Shown piece by piece: positions 6,914 to 14,540 of a DNA stretch of 18,713 bases (positions are counted from its first letter, which is position 1; each line of letters opens with the position of its first letter). This stretch comes from MGBC120314 sp051880495 (lineage in GTDB: Bacteria; Bacillota; Clostridia; Lachnospirales; Lachnospiraceae). The position numbers and the translations under genes were made by a program. The notes below the pieces were generated by a model. The model did no database searches. It had not been told where the DNA came from and saw nothing but the letters and a program-made list of their open reading frames with translations. Where the stretch lies: the NCBI GenBank assembly GCA_051880495.1, contig JBJEOB010000032.1, positions 1-18,713 of the forward strand, in the 5' to 3' direction.

Positions 6914-8836
6914 TTATCCGGCAATGCTGTTACCTGTATAAAGCTGGTAATATCTGCCCTTTTCCTCTATTAATTCGTCATGCGGTCCCCTCTCGATTAT
7001 GCGTCCGTTCTCGAGTACCATGATACAGTCACTGTTCTTTACCGTAGAGAGACGATGTGCAATAACAAATGTCGTTCTTCCCTTCATAAGTTTATCCATA
7101 CCGCTCTGGACAATTTTCTCTGTTCTTGTATCAATAGAGCTTGTAGCCTCATCCAGTATGAGTACAGGAGGGTCCGCAATGGCCGCTCTTGCAATTGCAA
7201 GAAGCTGTCGCTGGCCCTGGCTTAAGTTTGCTCCGTCGCCTGTTAATACAGTGTTGTAGCCGTCCGGAAGCCTTCTTATAAATCCATCGGCATTTGCAAG
7301 CTTTGCTGCCGCAATCACCTCTTCATCCGTTGCATCAAGTCTTCCGTAGCGGATATTATCCATAACCGTTGCCGTGAAAAGATGTGTATCCTGAAGCACA
7401 ATTCCAAGCGAACGGCGCAGGTCCGCTTTCTTTATGTGATTGATATTAATACCGTCATATCGTATCTTACCATCCTGAATATCGTAAAAACGGTTTATCA
7501 GGTTGGTAATAGTCGTCTTTCCGGCACCTGTCGAGCCTACAAATGCAATCTTCTGTCCCGGAGTTGCAAACATCTTGATATTATGAAGAACTATTTTATC
7601 CTCATTATAGCCAAAATCCACATCATCAAAGGTAACATCGCCCTTTAATTCAGTGTAAAAACAGTCGTTTCCGCTCTTACCCGGATTTTTCCATGCCCAC
7701 ATGCCTGTACGTTCAGTTGTTTCAACAATCTGACCATCTAAAAGCCTTGCATTTACAAGTGTCACATTTCCCTCATCCGTCTCAGGCTGTTCATCAAGCA
7801 GCTTAAATATCCTGTCCGCACCTGCAAGTGCCATTACAATGCTGTTAAACTGCGTGCTGACCTGATTTATAGGCATATTAAAGCTCTTATTAAATGTCAG
7901 GAAGCTTGCAAGTCCTCCGACGGTAAAACCGCCTATTCCCTTTAATGCAAGAACACCTCCGACAACCGCGGCAATAACGTAGCTTACATTGCCAAGCTGG
8001 GCATTTATCGGTCCGATTATATTAGCAAACTGATTTGCATTAAATGCACTCTTACACAGATTATCATTTAACTCGTTAAACTTCTGAACACTTTTTTCCT
8101 CGTGACAGAACACCTTGACTACCTTCTGACCTTCCATCATTTCCTCAATGAATCCGTTAATGGCACCGAGATTTTTCTGCTGCTCCATAAAATATTTACC
8201 TGAAAGTCCTGCTACCTTCTTCGTGGTAAAAAGCATAACAAAAACAACGGAAAGTGTAACAATTGTCAGCGGAACGTTCAAAATAAGCATGCTGACAAGA
8301 ACACTTACTATAGTTATCGCACTTGAAAGAAGCTGTGGCATACTCTGACTGATCATCTGACGAAGTGTATCAATATCGTTGGTATATACCGACATGATGT
8401 CACCGTGTGCATGTGTGTCAAAATAGCTGATTGGAAGGCTCTCCATGTGATTAAACAAATCTTTCCTGATATTGCAGAGAGTTCCCTGCGACACATAAAT
8501 CATCAGCCTGTTATAAATGTATGTTGCAAACGCACCCAGTAAATAGAATACGGCAACACGCAGAATTGCATAAAGCAACGGTGTAAAGTCGGTTGATTTA
8601 TTTAAAAGCATCGGTGTAATATACCCGTCTATCAGCGTCTTTGTAAACATTGTTCCCTGTACATTTGCAAGAACGCTTACAAAGATACATATTACAACTA
8701 TAACCAGATGGATTTTATAATCCTTAAGTATATAGCCCATCATTCGCTTAAGTAATTTTCCCGGATTATCGATTTTTGCCCTCGGTCCGTGATTTCTCGC
8801 TCCCGGTCCCATCTTAACTACTTTAGATTCTGCCAT
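6914..8836 (-). CDS. Heterodimeric ABC exporter subunit with the catalytically competent NBD motifs
   Basis: A 640-aa half-transporter with an N-terminal six-helix type IV exporter membrane domain (about residues 35-340) and a C-terminal ATPase domain. Walker A is GSTGAGKTT (434-442), the Q-loop glutamine is Q482, the signature is LSQGQ (538-542, non-canonical), Walker B carries D562 and catalytic E563, and the switch histidine is H594. Between the two domains there is an unusual insertion of roughly 35 residues around 370-405, rich in Trp, Gly and Thr. Its ATG overlaps the stop of the partner gene by one base (TAATG), so the two are translationally coupled, as expected for a heterodimer of the YfiB/YfiC, LmrCD or TM287/288 kind. 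The substrate is probably a drug or lipid-like compound, not determinable here. Confidence 0.92.
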   Translation of the reverse strand: MAESKVVKMGPGARNHGPRAKIDNPGKLLKRMMGYILKDYKIHLVIVVICIFVSVLANVQGTMFTKTLIDGYITPMLLNKSTDFTPLLYAILRVAVFYLLGAFATYIYNRLMIYVSQGTLCNIRKDLFNHMESLPISYFDTHAHGDIMSVYTNDIDTLRQMISQSMPQLLSSAITIVSVLVSMLILNVPLTIVTLSVVFVMLFTTKKVAGLSGKYFMEQQKNLGAINGFIEEMMEGQKVVKVFCHEEKSVQKFNELNDNLCKSAFNANQFANIIGPINAQLGNVSYVIAAVVGGVLALKGIGGFTVGGLASFLTFNKSFNMPINQVSTQFNSIVMALAGADRIFKLLDEQPETDEGNVTLVNARLLDGQIVETTERTGMWAWKNPGKSGNDCFYTELKGDVTFDDVDFGYNEDKIVLHNIKMFATPGQKIAFVGSTGAGKTTITNLINRFYDIQDGKIRYDGININHIKKADLRRSLGIVLQDTHLFTATVMDNIRYGRLDATDEEVIAAAKLANADGFIRRLPDGYNTVLTGDGANLSQGQRQLLAIARAAIADPPVLILDEATSSIDTRTEKIVQSGMDKLMKGRTTFVIAHRLSTVKNSDCIMVLENGRIIERGPHDELIEEKGRYYQLYTGNSIAG

Positions 8837-10590
8837 TACATTTCACCTGCCTTTTCATCAAAATCACCGCCGCCCGACGTCTGCGATTCATAAACTTCAC
8901 AATATATTTCATTTGTCTCCATTAATTCGTCATGTGTGCCCACTCCGCTAATCATACCGTCATCCATTACAATTATGCGGTCAGCGTTTCTGACACTTGA
9001 CACACGCTGTGCAATAATAATTTTGGTTGTATCCGGTATTTCCTTGGCAAATGCGCTTCTTATCTTAGCATCTGTAGCTGTATCGACTGCGCTTGTCGAA
9101 TCATCCAGAATAAGGATTTTAGGCTTCTTTAAAAGTGCCCTCGCTATACACAGCCTTTGTTTCTGTCCACCTGAAACGTTGCTTCCGCCCTGCTCAATAA
9201 ACGTATTGTATTTTTCAGGCATTTTCTGAATAAATTCATCTGCACAGGCAAGTTTACATGCACGTACACAGTCCTCTAAAGATGCATTTTCATCGCCCCA
9301 GCGGAGATTCTCAAGAATTGTTCCCGAGAACAGTACATTTTTCTGCAGAACAACGGATACCTGATTACGCAAAACTTCAAGGTCATACTCATTGACATTG
9401 TGTCCTCCTACGATAAGCTCACCATCCGTCACGTCATACAGACGGCTTATCAGATTGACAAGACTGGTCTTCGAGCTTCCGGTTCCGCCGATAATGCCGA
9501 TTGTCTCACCTGCTTTAATTGAAAGATTAATATTACTAAGTACCGGTTTATCACTGTTTTTATTGTAACTGAAGGTAACATTCCTGAATTCAACGCTTCC
9601 GTCACTAACTTCCATTCTTGGATTTTGCGGGTTAACTATATCAGCCTGCTCGTCAATTACCTCACCTATACGCTTAAGGCTTGCTGAACTCATTGTGAGC
9701 ATTACAAATATCATTGACAGCATCATAAGACTCATCAGTATGTTCATGCAGTATGTCAGAAGGTTCATAAGCTGTCCCGTCGTCAGTCCGTCCACAACAA
9801 TCATTCTGGCTCCAAGCCAGCTAATCAGCAGAATACATGTATATACGGTAAACTGCATTACAGGCATGTTAAGCACAATCAGCTTTTCTGTTTTAACAAA
9901 CATGTTGTAAATATTTTTGTTGGCTTTACCAAACTTCTCTTTTTCATAATCTTCACGTACAAATGCTTTTACAATGCGGATTGAAGAGACATTTTCCTGA
10001 ATACTGGCATTTAAATCATCATATTTTGCAAATACTTCCGAAAAATATTTAGTTGCCTTGGAAATAATAACTGCCAGAAAGCATGCCAGAAACAGTACGG
10101 CAACCAGATATACCGATGCAAGACGCGCATTTATTGTAAATGCCATAATCATTGCAAAAATCATACTGAAAGGTGCACGCGTACCCATTCTTAAAACCAT
10201 CTGGAACGCATTCTGAACATTTGTCACATCAGTCGTAAGTCTTGTAATAAGACCCGCCGTACTGAATTTATCAATATTTGAAAACGAAAATGTCTGAATG
10301 TTATTGTACATCTTCTCTCTTAAGTTTTTTGCAAGACCAGTTGATGCCATTGCACCATACCGTCCTCCGAGAATACCAACCGTCAGGCTCACGAATGCAG
10401 CTACTATCATAAATGCGCCCATTCTGTAAATATGATTAATATCCCCTTTATCCACTCCATTATCAACAATAGACGCCATCATGAGTGGAATTATCATTTC
10501 CATTATTACTTCAAGAATCATGAAAATTGGTGTAAGTATTGCTGATCTTTTGTACTCGTGTAAATTGTCTGCTACCGTTTTAATCATCAT
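8836..10590 (-). CDS. Heterodimeric ABC exporter subunit with a degenerate nucleotide site
   Basis: A 584-aa half-transporter, the partner of the next gene. Six membrane helices lie in about residues 15-300, followed by the ATPase domain. Walker A is GGTGSSKTS (368-376), with Ser in place of the last Gly; the Q-loop is Q416; the signature is canonical VSGGQ (472-476). Walker B ends D496-D497, so Asp replaces the catalytic Glu, and the switch His is Gln (Q528, IIIAQR). These changes match the degenerate subunit of known asymmetric exporters. Its Walker site would pair with the non-canonical LSQGQ of the partner, leaving one full catalytic site. It starts 13 bases after the MarR gene; AAAGGAG precedes two tandem ATGs (10590 and 10587), and either could be used. 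Confidence 0.92.
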   Translation of the reverse strand: MMIKTVADNLHEYKRSAILTPIFMILEVIMEMIIPLMMASIVDNGVDKGDINHIYRMGAFMIVAAFVSLTVGILGGRYGAMASTGLAKNLREKMYNNIQTFSFSNIDKFSTAGLITRLTTDVTNVQNAFQMVLRMGTRAPFSMIFAMIMAFTINARLASVYLVAVLFLACFLAVIISKATKYFSEVFAKYDDLNASIQENVSSIRIVKAFVREDYEKEKFGKANKNIYNMFVKTEKLIVLNMPVMQFTVYTCILLISWLGARMIVVDGLTTGQLMNLLTYCMNILMSLMMLSMIFVMLTMSSASLKRIGEVIDEQADIVNPQNPRMEVSDGSVEFRNVTFSYNKNSDKPVLSNINLSIKAGETIGIIGGTGSSKTSLVNLISRLYDVTDGELIVGGHNVNEYDLEVLRNQVSVVLQKNVLFSGTILENLRWGDENASLEDCVRACKLACADEFIQKMPEKYNTFIEQGGSNVSGGQKQRLCIARALLKKPKILILDDSTSAVDTATDAKIRSAFAKEIPDTTKIIIAQRVSSVRNADRIIVMDDGMISGVGTHDELMETNEIYCEVYESQTSGGGDFDEKAGEM

Positions 10591-10603
10591 AAACTCCTTT
10601 AAC

Positions 10604-11050
10604 TCACTCAGTTGTAATATTAGAAATCATTTTCTTAATGATTCGTATAAATATTTGATACTCCTCTTCGGAAATACCTTCTCTCATCTTATTTTCTACA
10701 TTCTGAATATTCTTCATAATCTGTGAATCAATTTCCTTGGACTTTTCCGTCATCACAATTTTTTTATAACGTCCGTCATTCTCATCTGCAACTCTTTTTA
10801 CCAGGTCATTTTTCTCCATAAGATGCAAAACTTCCGTCAGTGTGGATTTACCAATATTAAGCTCTGTCTCAAGCTCGCGCTGATATATATCGTGATCCGT
10901 ATGATTAGCTATATATCCAATAATCCAGCCCTGCATCATTGTCAGCTTTCTTCCGCCACAATGATGATCATCGTATTCACGGGTTTTCTTCTTCATTGCA
11001 TTACTCAGTTCCCTGACAAGAAAACCTGCATAATTTTCCCGATTATCCAT
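10604..11050 (-). CDS. MarR-family transcriptional regulator
   Basis: A 148-aa winged-helix repressor, typical MarR length. The DNA-binding core is visible as IYQRELETELNIGKSTLTEVLHLMEKNDLVKRV (recognition helix around GKSTLTEVLHLME) followed by the wing ADENDGRYKKIVMTEKS; N- and C-terminal helices would form the dimer interface. It is the first gene of an operon with the two exporter subunits, so it probably represses its own operon and responds to an exported compound. ATG 11050 is preceded by GAGGGAG; an upstream in-frame GTG at 11086 falls inside the candidate operator and has no ribosome site. Family certain, target and ligand inferred. Confidence 0.92.
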   Translation of the reverse strand: MDNRENYAGFLVRELSNAMKKKTREYDDHHCGGRKLTMMQGWIIGYIANHTDHDIYQRELETELNIGKSTLTEVLHLMEKNDLVKRVADENDGRYKKIVMTEKSKEIDSQIMKNIQNVENKMREGISEEEYQIFIRIIKKMISNITTE

Positions 11051-11077
11051 GTTCTCCCTCTTTTCTCTTAAAATTAG

Positions 11078-11089
11078 TTCGTACACGAA
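11078..11089. promoter_or_regulatory. Candidate MarR operator (inverted repeat)
   Basis: TTCGTACACGAA is a perfect dyad of 5-base arms around AC. It lies immediately downstream of the -10 region of the marR-exporter promoter and 28 bases before the marR ATG, where a bound repressor would block initiation. Confidence 0.5.
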
Positions 11090-11120
11090 TTATATTATAC
11101 TATAACGTATATAATGTCAA
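11089..11120 (-). promoter_or_regulatory. Candidate sigma-A promoter for the marR-ABC exporter operon
   Basis: A perfect TTGACA -35 (11120-11115, minus strand) is followed by an AT-rich run offering TAATAT at 17-base spacing, and TATAAT at 15 or 20. The exact -10 is ambiguous. The run ends at the TTCGTACACGAA dyad. Confidence 0.6.
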
Positions 11121-11174
11121 TTAACAATATGTGTTTTTTCTGTGATTTTTTATTTGTAAGGATTTGTATCTACC

Positions 11175-11203
11175 TTGACAATTGTTTTAAAAGAAACTAT
11201 AAT
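11175..11203 (+). promoter_or_regulatory. Perfect-consensus sigma-A promoter for the DUF4282-type gene
   Basis: TTGACA (11175-11180), a 17-base spacer and TATAAT (11198-11203) match the housekeeping consensus exactly. The promoter points at the ATG at 11242, which has AGGAGG at 11227-11232. It suggests strong, largely unregulated transcription. Confidence 0.85.
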
Positions 11204-11241
11204 TTTTTTTGAAAAATTTTACTTTTAGGAGGAATCATTTT

Positions 11242-11607
11242 ATGCTAGCAGCTATCGTAAAATCCGTTTTGACAGTTGTTGTTGCAATTGCAGCGGTAGT
11301 ATGTCTTTACATCTTTGTTTTACCAAAGGAAAAAGACGGAAACTTGGGAAATCCTGTTTTACAGGCATTACATGATTTATTCACATTCAAGAAATTATAT
11401 ATCGAAAGCATTACCCGCTTCTTATATGTTCTTGCTACTGTATTCGTTGTAGTGTCAGGCTTCTTTATGTTATTCGGCAGAACTTTTGTTACAGGTCTTT
11501 TAATGATGATTATTGGACCGGTTATTGTAAGAATTTCTTTTGAATTCTGCATGCTTACCATTCTTCTTGTTAAGAATGTAATTGAAATCAACAATAAGTT
11601 AAAGTAA
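11242..11607 (+). CDS. Small membrane protein, DUF4282-like
   Basis: A 121-aa protein with an N-terminal transmembrane helix (about residues 3-26), a short basic cytoplasmic or external loop (PKEKDGN and the FTFKKLYIE segment), and two further hydrophobic helices (about 63-83 and 87-112). The C-terminal part, from TFKKLY through GPVIVRISFEFCMLTILLVKNVIEINNKL, resembles the DUF4282 family of small bacterial membrane proteins, whose hallmark is a GPxxxRxxxE-like segment ending in an asparagine/glutamate-rich tail. Function unknown. ATG 11242 has AGGAGG nine bases upstream; a TTG at 11209 lies too close to the -10 to be used. The gene stands alone between its own promoter and a terminator, divergent from marR. 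Confidence 0.75.
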   Translation: MLAAIVKSVLTVVVAIAAVVCLYIFVLPKEKDGNLGNPVLQALHDLFTFKKLYIESITRFLYVLATVFVVVSGFFMLFGRTFVTGLLMMIIGPVIVRISFEFCMLTILLVKNVIEINNKLK

Positions 11608-11618
11608 TATACATAAAC

Positions 11619-11671
11619 AAAAAAAGAACATATGCCTGTGATATAAGTCACAGTGGCATATGTTCTTTTTT
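11619..11671. terminator. Bidirectional intrinsic terminator between convergent genes
   Basis: A long hairpin: AAAAAGAACATATGCC (11621-11636) pairs with GGCATATGTTCTTTTT (11655-11670), and TGTGA pairs with TCACA inside around a six-base loop. The A-tract on one side and T-tract on the other provide U-runs in both directions. It ends the DUF4282-type transcript (stop 11607) and the DUF368 transcript (stop 11676). Confidence 0.93.
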
Positions 11672-11675
11672 TATT

Positions 11676-12560
11676 CTATTCACCAAGCTTATATGCAGCA
11701 AATGTACCTGCGGCAAGTGCAATAATTCCTACAACAATTGTCAGTATCATGCTTCCTGCGCCCATCGTAAATACTCCGGCAAATTCAGCACCATTCATTA
11801 TAACTATGGCAAACGGAGATGCAGCAATAAGACCTATAATTCCCCAATAAGCAACGCCCGGATACTTGGCAAGCACAATTTCAATCAGCTTTGCAATTGC
11901 AAAAACACCGACTATAACACCGATACCAAATGGAAGTAACACTCCTACTCCGCGAAGAATTCCATTAATGTCAAATGCTATAAGTGACTCGACAAGGCCT
12001 GTGATTGTTGCAATTATCGAACCGTAGAAGCCAAGAAGCATAAGTACCATCGAACCGCTGACACCCGGAATAACCATTGTCGCAGCAGCAATTATACCGA
12101 TTATAAATAAAATAATCACATTAATTAAACTTGGCTGTAAAATATCACCTGCAGCTTTATCACCTTCACCTAAAAGTGACATTCCTACAACGAGTACGAA
12201 GAAAAATAAAAATGCCGCAATCTGTGGGAGCTTAATTGTATATCCCTTAACCTTTGCATATATTGCAGGAAGTCCTCCAACAATCAGACCTATGAACAGC
12301 AGATTAGTCGGTACCGGAAATTCCTCAAACAAATACTCAATCACAAAAGAAAGACCTACTATTCCAAGCAGCATTCCAACCGCAATAGGGAATAAAAACT
12401 TAACATTTTTCTTAAACTCTGAAAACAAATGCGTAATGCAGTGAATCAGGTCATCATAGATTCCCATTGATACCATCATAGTTCCACCACTTACACCTGG
12501 AATAATATTGGCAACACCAATTACAATTCCTCTCAAAATACTTTTAATAAGACCCAGCAT
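11676..12560 (-). CDS. DUF368-family membrane protein (undecaprenyl-phosphate translocase family)
   Basis: A 294-aa polytopic membrane protein with about eight to nine hydrophobic segments. The repeated family motif is clear: GVANIIPGVSGGTMMVSMGIYD (about 15-36) and AATMVIPGVSGSMVLMLLGFYG (about 160-181), an internal duplication typical of DUF368. Some family members (PopT) have been shown to carry undecaprenyl phosphate, the cell-wall lipid carrier, back across the membrane; applying that role here is inference from family. ATG 12560 has GGGAGG five bases upstream; the in-frame TTG at 12572 would place this site inside the gene. It is a single-gene unit ending at the shared terminator. Confidence 0.88.
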   Translation of the reverse strand: MLGLIKSILRGIVIGVANIIPGVSGGTMMVSMGIYDDLIHCITHLFSEFKKNVKFLFPIAVGMLLGIVGLSFVIEYLFEEFPVPTNLLFIGLIVGGLPAIYAKVKGYTIKLPQIAAFLFFFVLVVGMSLLGEGDKAAGDILQPSLINVIILFIIGIIAAATMVIPGVSGSMVLMLLGFYGSIIATITGLVESLIAFDINGILRGVGVLLPFGIGVIVGVFAIAKLIEIVLAKYPGVAYWGIIGLIAASPFAIVIMNGAEFAGVFTMGAGSMILTIVVGIIALAAGTFAAYKLGE

Positions 12561-12890
12561 AATTCCTCCCAATTTTTATATTATTTATACAGGTATTTGC
12601 GGAAACACTTCTGTAATTATGATATTAAACAAAGTTTGTGTGTACAATCAAGTGGCACGTTTGCACTAATGCTCGCTCGCAGCGGTACATAAGGTGCCAA
12701 AATACGGCACCCAAGTACCGGCGGCTCACAATTGCCACTTGATTTGTACACACAAACATGTATATTGTATAATTTAAGTGTTTTAGCAAACGTCTGTATA
12801 TAATTTATAACTAATATCTAATATTATTATGATTATATGATGTCGTCAAGAAGCTTTTTCCATTTATAGAATATTTTATTCCATAAAAAG
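12561..12890. other. 330-bp intergenic region between mntP and the DUF368 gene
   Basis: It contains the 124-bp inverted-repeat element (12634-12757), flanked by AT-rich sequence. On the mntP side an AT-only dyad (GAATATTTTA 12869-12878 with its complement 12892-12901) overlaps the mntP stop but lacks a GC stem and T-run. No clear promoter for the DUF368 gene was found; TATAAA-like sequence exists on the minus strand near 12585 without a good -35. No open reading frame of note. Confidence 0.6.
12634..12757. repeat. 124-bp nested inverted-repeat element (possible MITE or structured RNA)
   Basis: The 24-nt left arm (12634-12657, starting GTTTGTGTGTACAATC) and the 25-nt right arm (12733-12757) are complementary over their whole length except for one extra T. 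Inside are two nested perfect stems: CGGTAC (12683-12688) with GTACCG (12715-12720), and GGTGCC (12693-12698) with GGCACC (12706-12711) around a seven-base loop. The interior is more GC-rich than the AT-rich flanks. No target-site duplication is evident. It could be a miniature mobile element, or a leader structure of the DUF368 transcript. Confidence 0.8.
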
Positions 12891-13478
12891 TTAAAATATT
12901 CCAAAATGTTCCAAAATTATCTTTAGACCAATCAGTATGAGCACTACTCCGCCGGCAAATTCTGCCTTGTTCTTATACTTTGTTCCAAAAATGTTGCCAA
13001 CCTTTACACCTGCCATAGAAAGCACGCATGTCGTACATGCAATAATAACACATGCAATAAATGTATTAATGAGCGCACCTGCATTTAAAATCGTAACAGG
13101 CACACAGGCAAATGTAATACCAACCGCCAGCGCGTCTATACTTGTGGCAATTGCGAGAAGAAGCATTTCCTTAAATTTTAATGAATCATTTTCCTCTTCC
13201 TCACTTTTTGAGAACGATTCTTTTACCATGTTAGAACCTATTATTGCAAGCAGAATAAATGCAATCCACGCTGAAACTGACTCAATGACTCCTGCAAAAC
13301 TGCTGCCAAGCAAAAATCCGATAAAAGGCATCAGACCCTGAAAACCTCCAAACCACATGCCTACAATAAGACATTTGCCTATTGTAATCTTTTTCATTGC
13401 CAGGCCTTTACATATCGACACTGCAAATGCATCCATTGATAACGCCACGGCAAGTACCAGCACAGTACCTAAATCCAT
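12891..13478 (-). CDS. mntP: Manganese efflux pump MntP
   Basis: A 195-aa membrane protein of the MntP (DUF204/YebN) family with six predicted helices arranged as two repeats. Each repeat carries the conserved acidic motif: ALSMDAFAVS (D16) and ATSIDALAVG (D115), the positions essential for Mn2+ export in the E. coli protein. A charged loop (KSEEEENDSLKFKE, about 91-104) separates the halves. It exports excess Mn2+ from the cytoplasm. The ATG at 13478 has AAGGAGG about eight bases upstream. The leader holds a yybP-ykoY manganese riboswitch, which independently supports the function: the gene should be switched on when Mn2+ rises. Confidence 0.96.
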   Translation of the reverse strand: MDLGTVLVLAVALSMDAFAVSICKGLAMKKITIGKCLIVGMWFGGFQGLMPFIGFLLGSSFAGVIESVSAWIAFILLAIIGSNMVKESFSKSEEEENDSLKFKEMLLLAIATSIDALAVGITFACVPVTILNAGALINTFIACVIIACTTCVLSMAGVKVGNIFGTKYKNKAEFAGGVVLILIGLKIILEHFGIF

Positions 13479-13545
13479 AAAAAATCCTCCTTAAAACTGA
13501 ATCCAATACAAGATAGAGAAATTTCAACGAAATTTCCTATTATAC

Positions 13546-13570
13546 AAAAAAAGCAGGTATTGCTACCTGC
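13546..13570 (-). terminator. Intrinsic terminator in the mntP leader (riboswitch expression platform)
   Basis: Read on the minus strand, GCAGGTA pairs with TACCTGC (13570-13564 with 13559-13553) around GCAA, followed by seven Ts (13552-13546). It sits between the aptamer and the mntP ATG, so it can stop transcription when the riboswitch is unbound. It also catches any read-through from the upstream amino-acid transporter genes. Confidence 0.9.
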
Positions 13571-13573
13571 CGG

Positions 13574-13708
13574 ATTCCTATAAAAAGGCGCACACATAGC
13601 AATAACAATACGCTATGCATGAGTCTCATCTATTAAGGTAAGCCAGACTTCATCAGTCAGTATGTTGACTTACCACACAGGAAGTGTTGATTACTCCCTC
13701 ACGCTTTC
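13574..13708 (-). promoter_or_regulatory. yybP-ykoY manganese riboswitch aptamer
   Basis: The minus strand shows the family hallmarks in order: GAGGGAGTA (13700-13692), a stem GGTAAG...CTTACC (13674-13637) containing a GTCAACA segment, then TGAGACTC (13628-13621), a GCATAGC...GCTATG stem, and a closing CGCCTTT that pairs with the 5' AAAG. The conserved GGGAGTA and GAGAC loops form the Mn2+-binding pocket in this class. Mn2+ binding is expected to prevent the downstream terminator and turn mntP on. The boundaries are approximate. Confidence 0.92.
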
Positions 13709-13713
13709 GTTCA

Positions 13714-13742
13714 ATAATAGTACATCAGATTAGAAATGTCAA
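13714..13742 (-). promoter_or_regulatory. Sigma-A promoter of the mntP riboswitch leader
   Basis: TTGACA (13742-13737), a 17-base spacer and TATTAT (13719-13714) on the minus strand place the RNA start at about 13707, just at the 5' end of the aptamer. The -35 lies only three bases beyond the stop codon of the upstream ABC ATPase gene (stop at 13746). Confidence 0.85.
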
Positions 13743-13745
13743 CAC

Positions 13746-14528
13746 CTATTCTGCCAGTTTTTTCAAAAACTGTCTCGTACGCTCCTCCTTAGGATTATCA
13801 AATACCTCAGAAGGCGTACCCTGCTCAAGAATAATGCCATCATTCATAAATAATACATGGTCAGATACCTCGCGTGCAAAATCCATTTCATGGGTTACTA
13901 TTACCATTGTCATTTTGGTATCAGCCAGTGACTTGATAACTTTAAGGACTTCGCCCGTAAGTTCAGGGTCAAGTGCCGATGTCGGTTCGTCAAAGCAGAG
14001 GATATCCGGCTTTAATGCCAGTGCCCTTGCAATTGCGACTCTCTGCTGCTGTCCGCCTGAAAGCTGATGCGGATAATTGTTCATTCTGTCTTTAAGTCCT
14101 ACTCTTATAAGCAGTTCTTCTGCCTGTGCATCAATTTCTGCAAGTATCTGCTTCTTATTGGCCTTGTAATCCTCTCTTTCCTTTGCAAGAAGCTCACATG
14201 CCAGCATGACATTCTGCTTTGCCGTATACTGAGGGAAAAGATTAAATGACTGAAATACGAGGCCAAAATGCAGCCTGTTCTTACGAATTTCAGAGTCCCT
14301 CTTGCTTGCCTTATCACTGCCGTCAAAAATACACTTATCTTCTACATAAATTTTTCCTTCATCAGGCGTTTCAAGGAAATTAAGGCACCTAAGCAGTGTC
14401 GTCTTACCGCTTCCTGAAGAGCCTATTATAGATACAACATCGCCCTTTTCCATGGAAAAGCTGATTCCGTTAAGGACCTGTGTGTTACCAAAACTTTTAC
14501 TAATGTTTTTAACCTCTAATGCAGGCAT
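13746..14528 (-). CDS. Polar amino-acid ABC importer ATPase (GlnQ/HisP type)
   Basis: A 260-aa cytoplasmic ATPase of the polar amino-acid uptake class. Walker A is GSSGSGKTT (36-44), the Q-loop is in GLVFQSFNLFPQYTAKQNV (about 92-110), the signature LSGGQ is at 156-160, Walker B has D180 and E181 in CFDEPTSALDPE, and the switch histidine is H213 in VTHEMDFA. All catalytic residues are intact. An insertion of about 15 residues rich in Lys and Glu (around REDYKANKKQILAE) makes it slightly longer than the usual 240-250 aa. It follows the permease gene by 12 bases with AGGAGG eight bases before the ATG. Specificity for a given amino acid cannot be assigned. Confidence 0.94.
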   Translation of the reverse strand: MPALEVKNISKSFGNTQVLNGISFSMEKGDVVSIIGSSGSGKTTLLRCLNFLETPDEGKIYVEDKCIFDGSDKASKRDSEIRKNRLHFGLVFQSFNLFPQYTAKQNVMLACELLAKEREDYKANKKQILAEIDAQAEELLIRVGLKDRMNNYPHQLSGGQQQRVAIARALALKPDILCFDEPTSALDPELTGEVLKVIKSLADTKMTMVIVTHEMDFAREVSDHVLFMNDGIILEQGTPSEVFDNPKEERTRQFLKKLAE

Positions 14529-14540
14529 ATTTTCTTCCTC

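Noticed and set aside
12744..12773. Plus-strand promoter TTGTAC-N18-TATAAT at the right end of the inverted repeat
   Set aside because: It resembles a promoter but points into mntP antisense with no gene to serve; the TATAAT could be chance in AT-rich sequence.
12869..12901. AT-rich dyad as an intrinsic terminator for mntP
   Set aside because: The arms are almost entirely A/T, the dyad overlaps the stop codon and no T-run follows.
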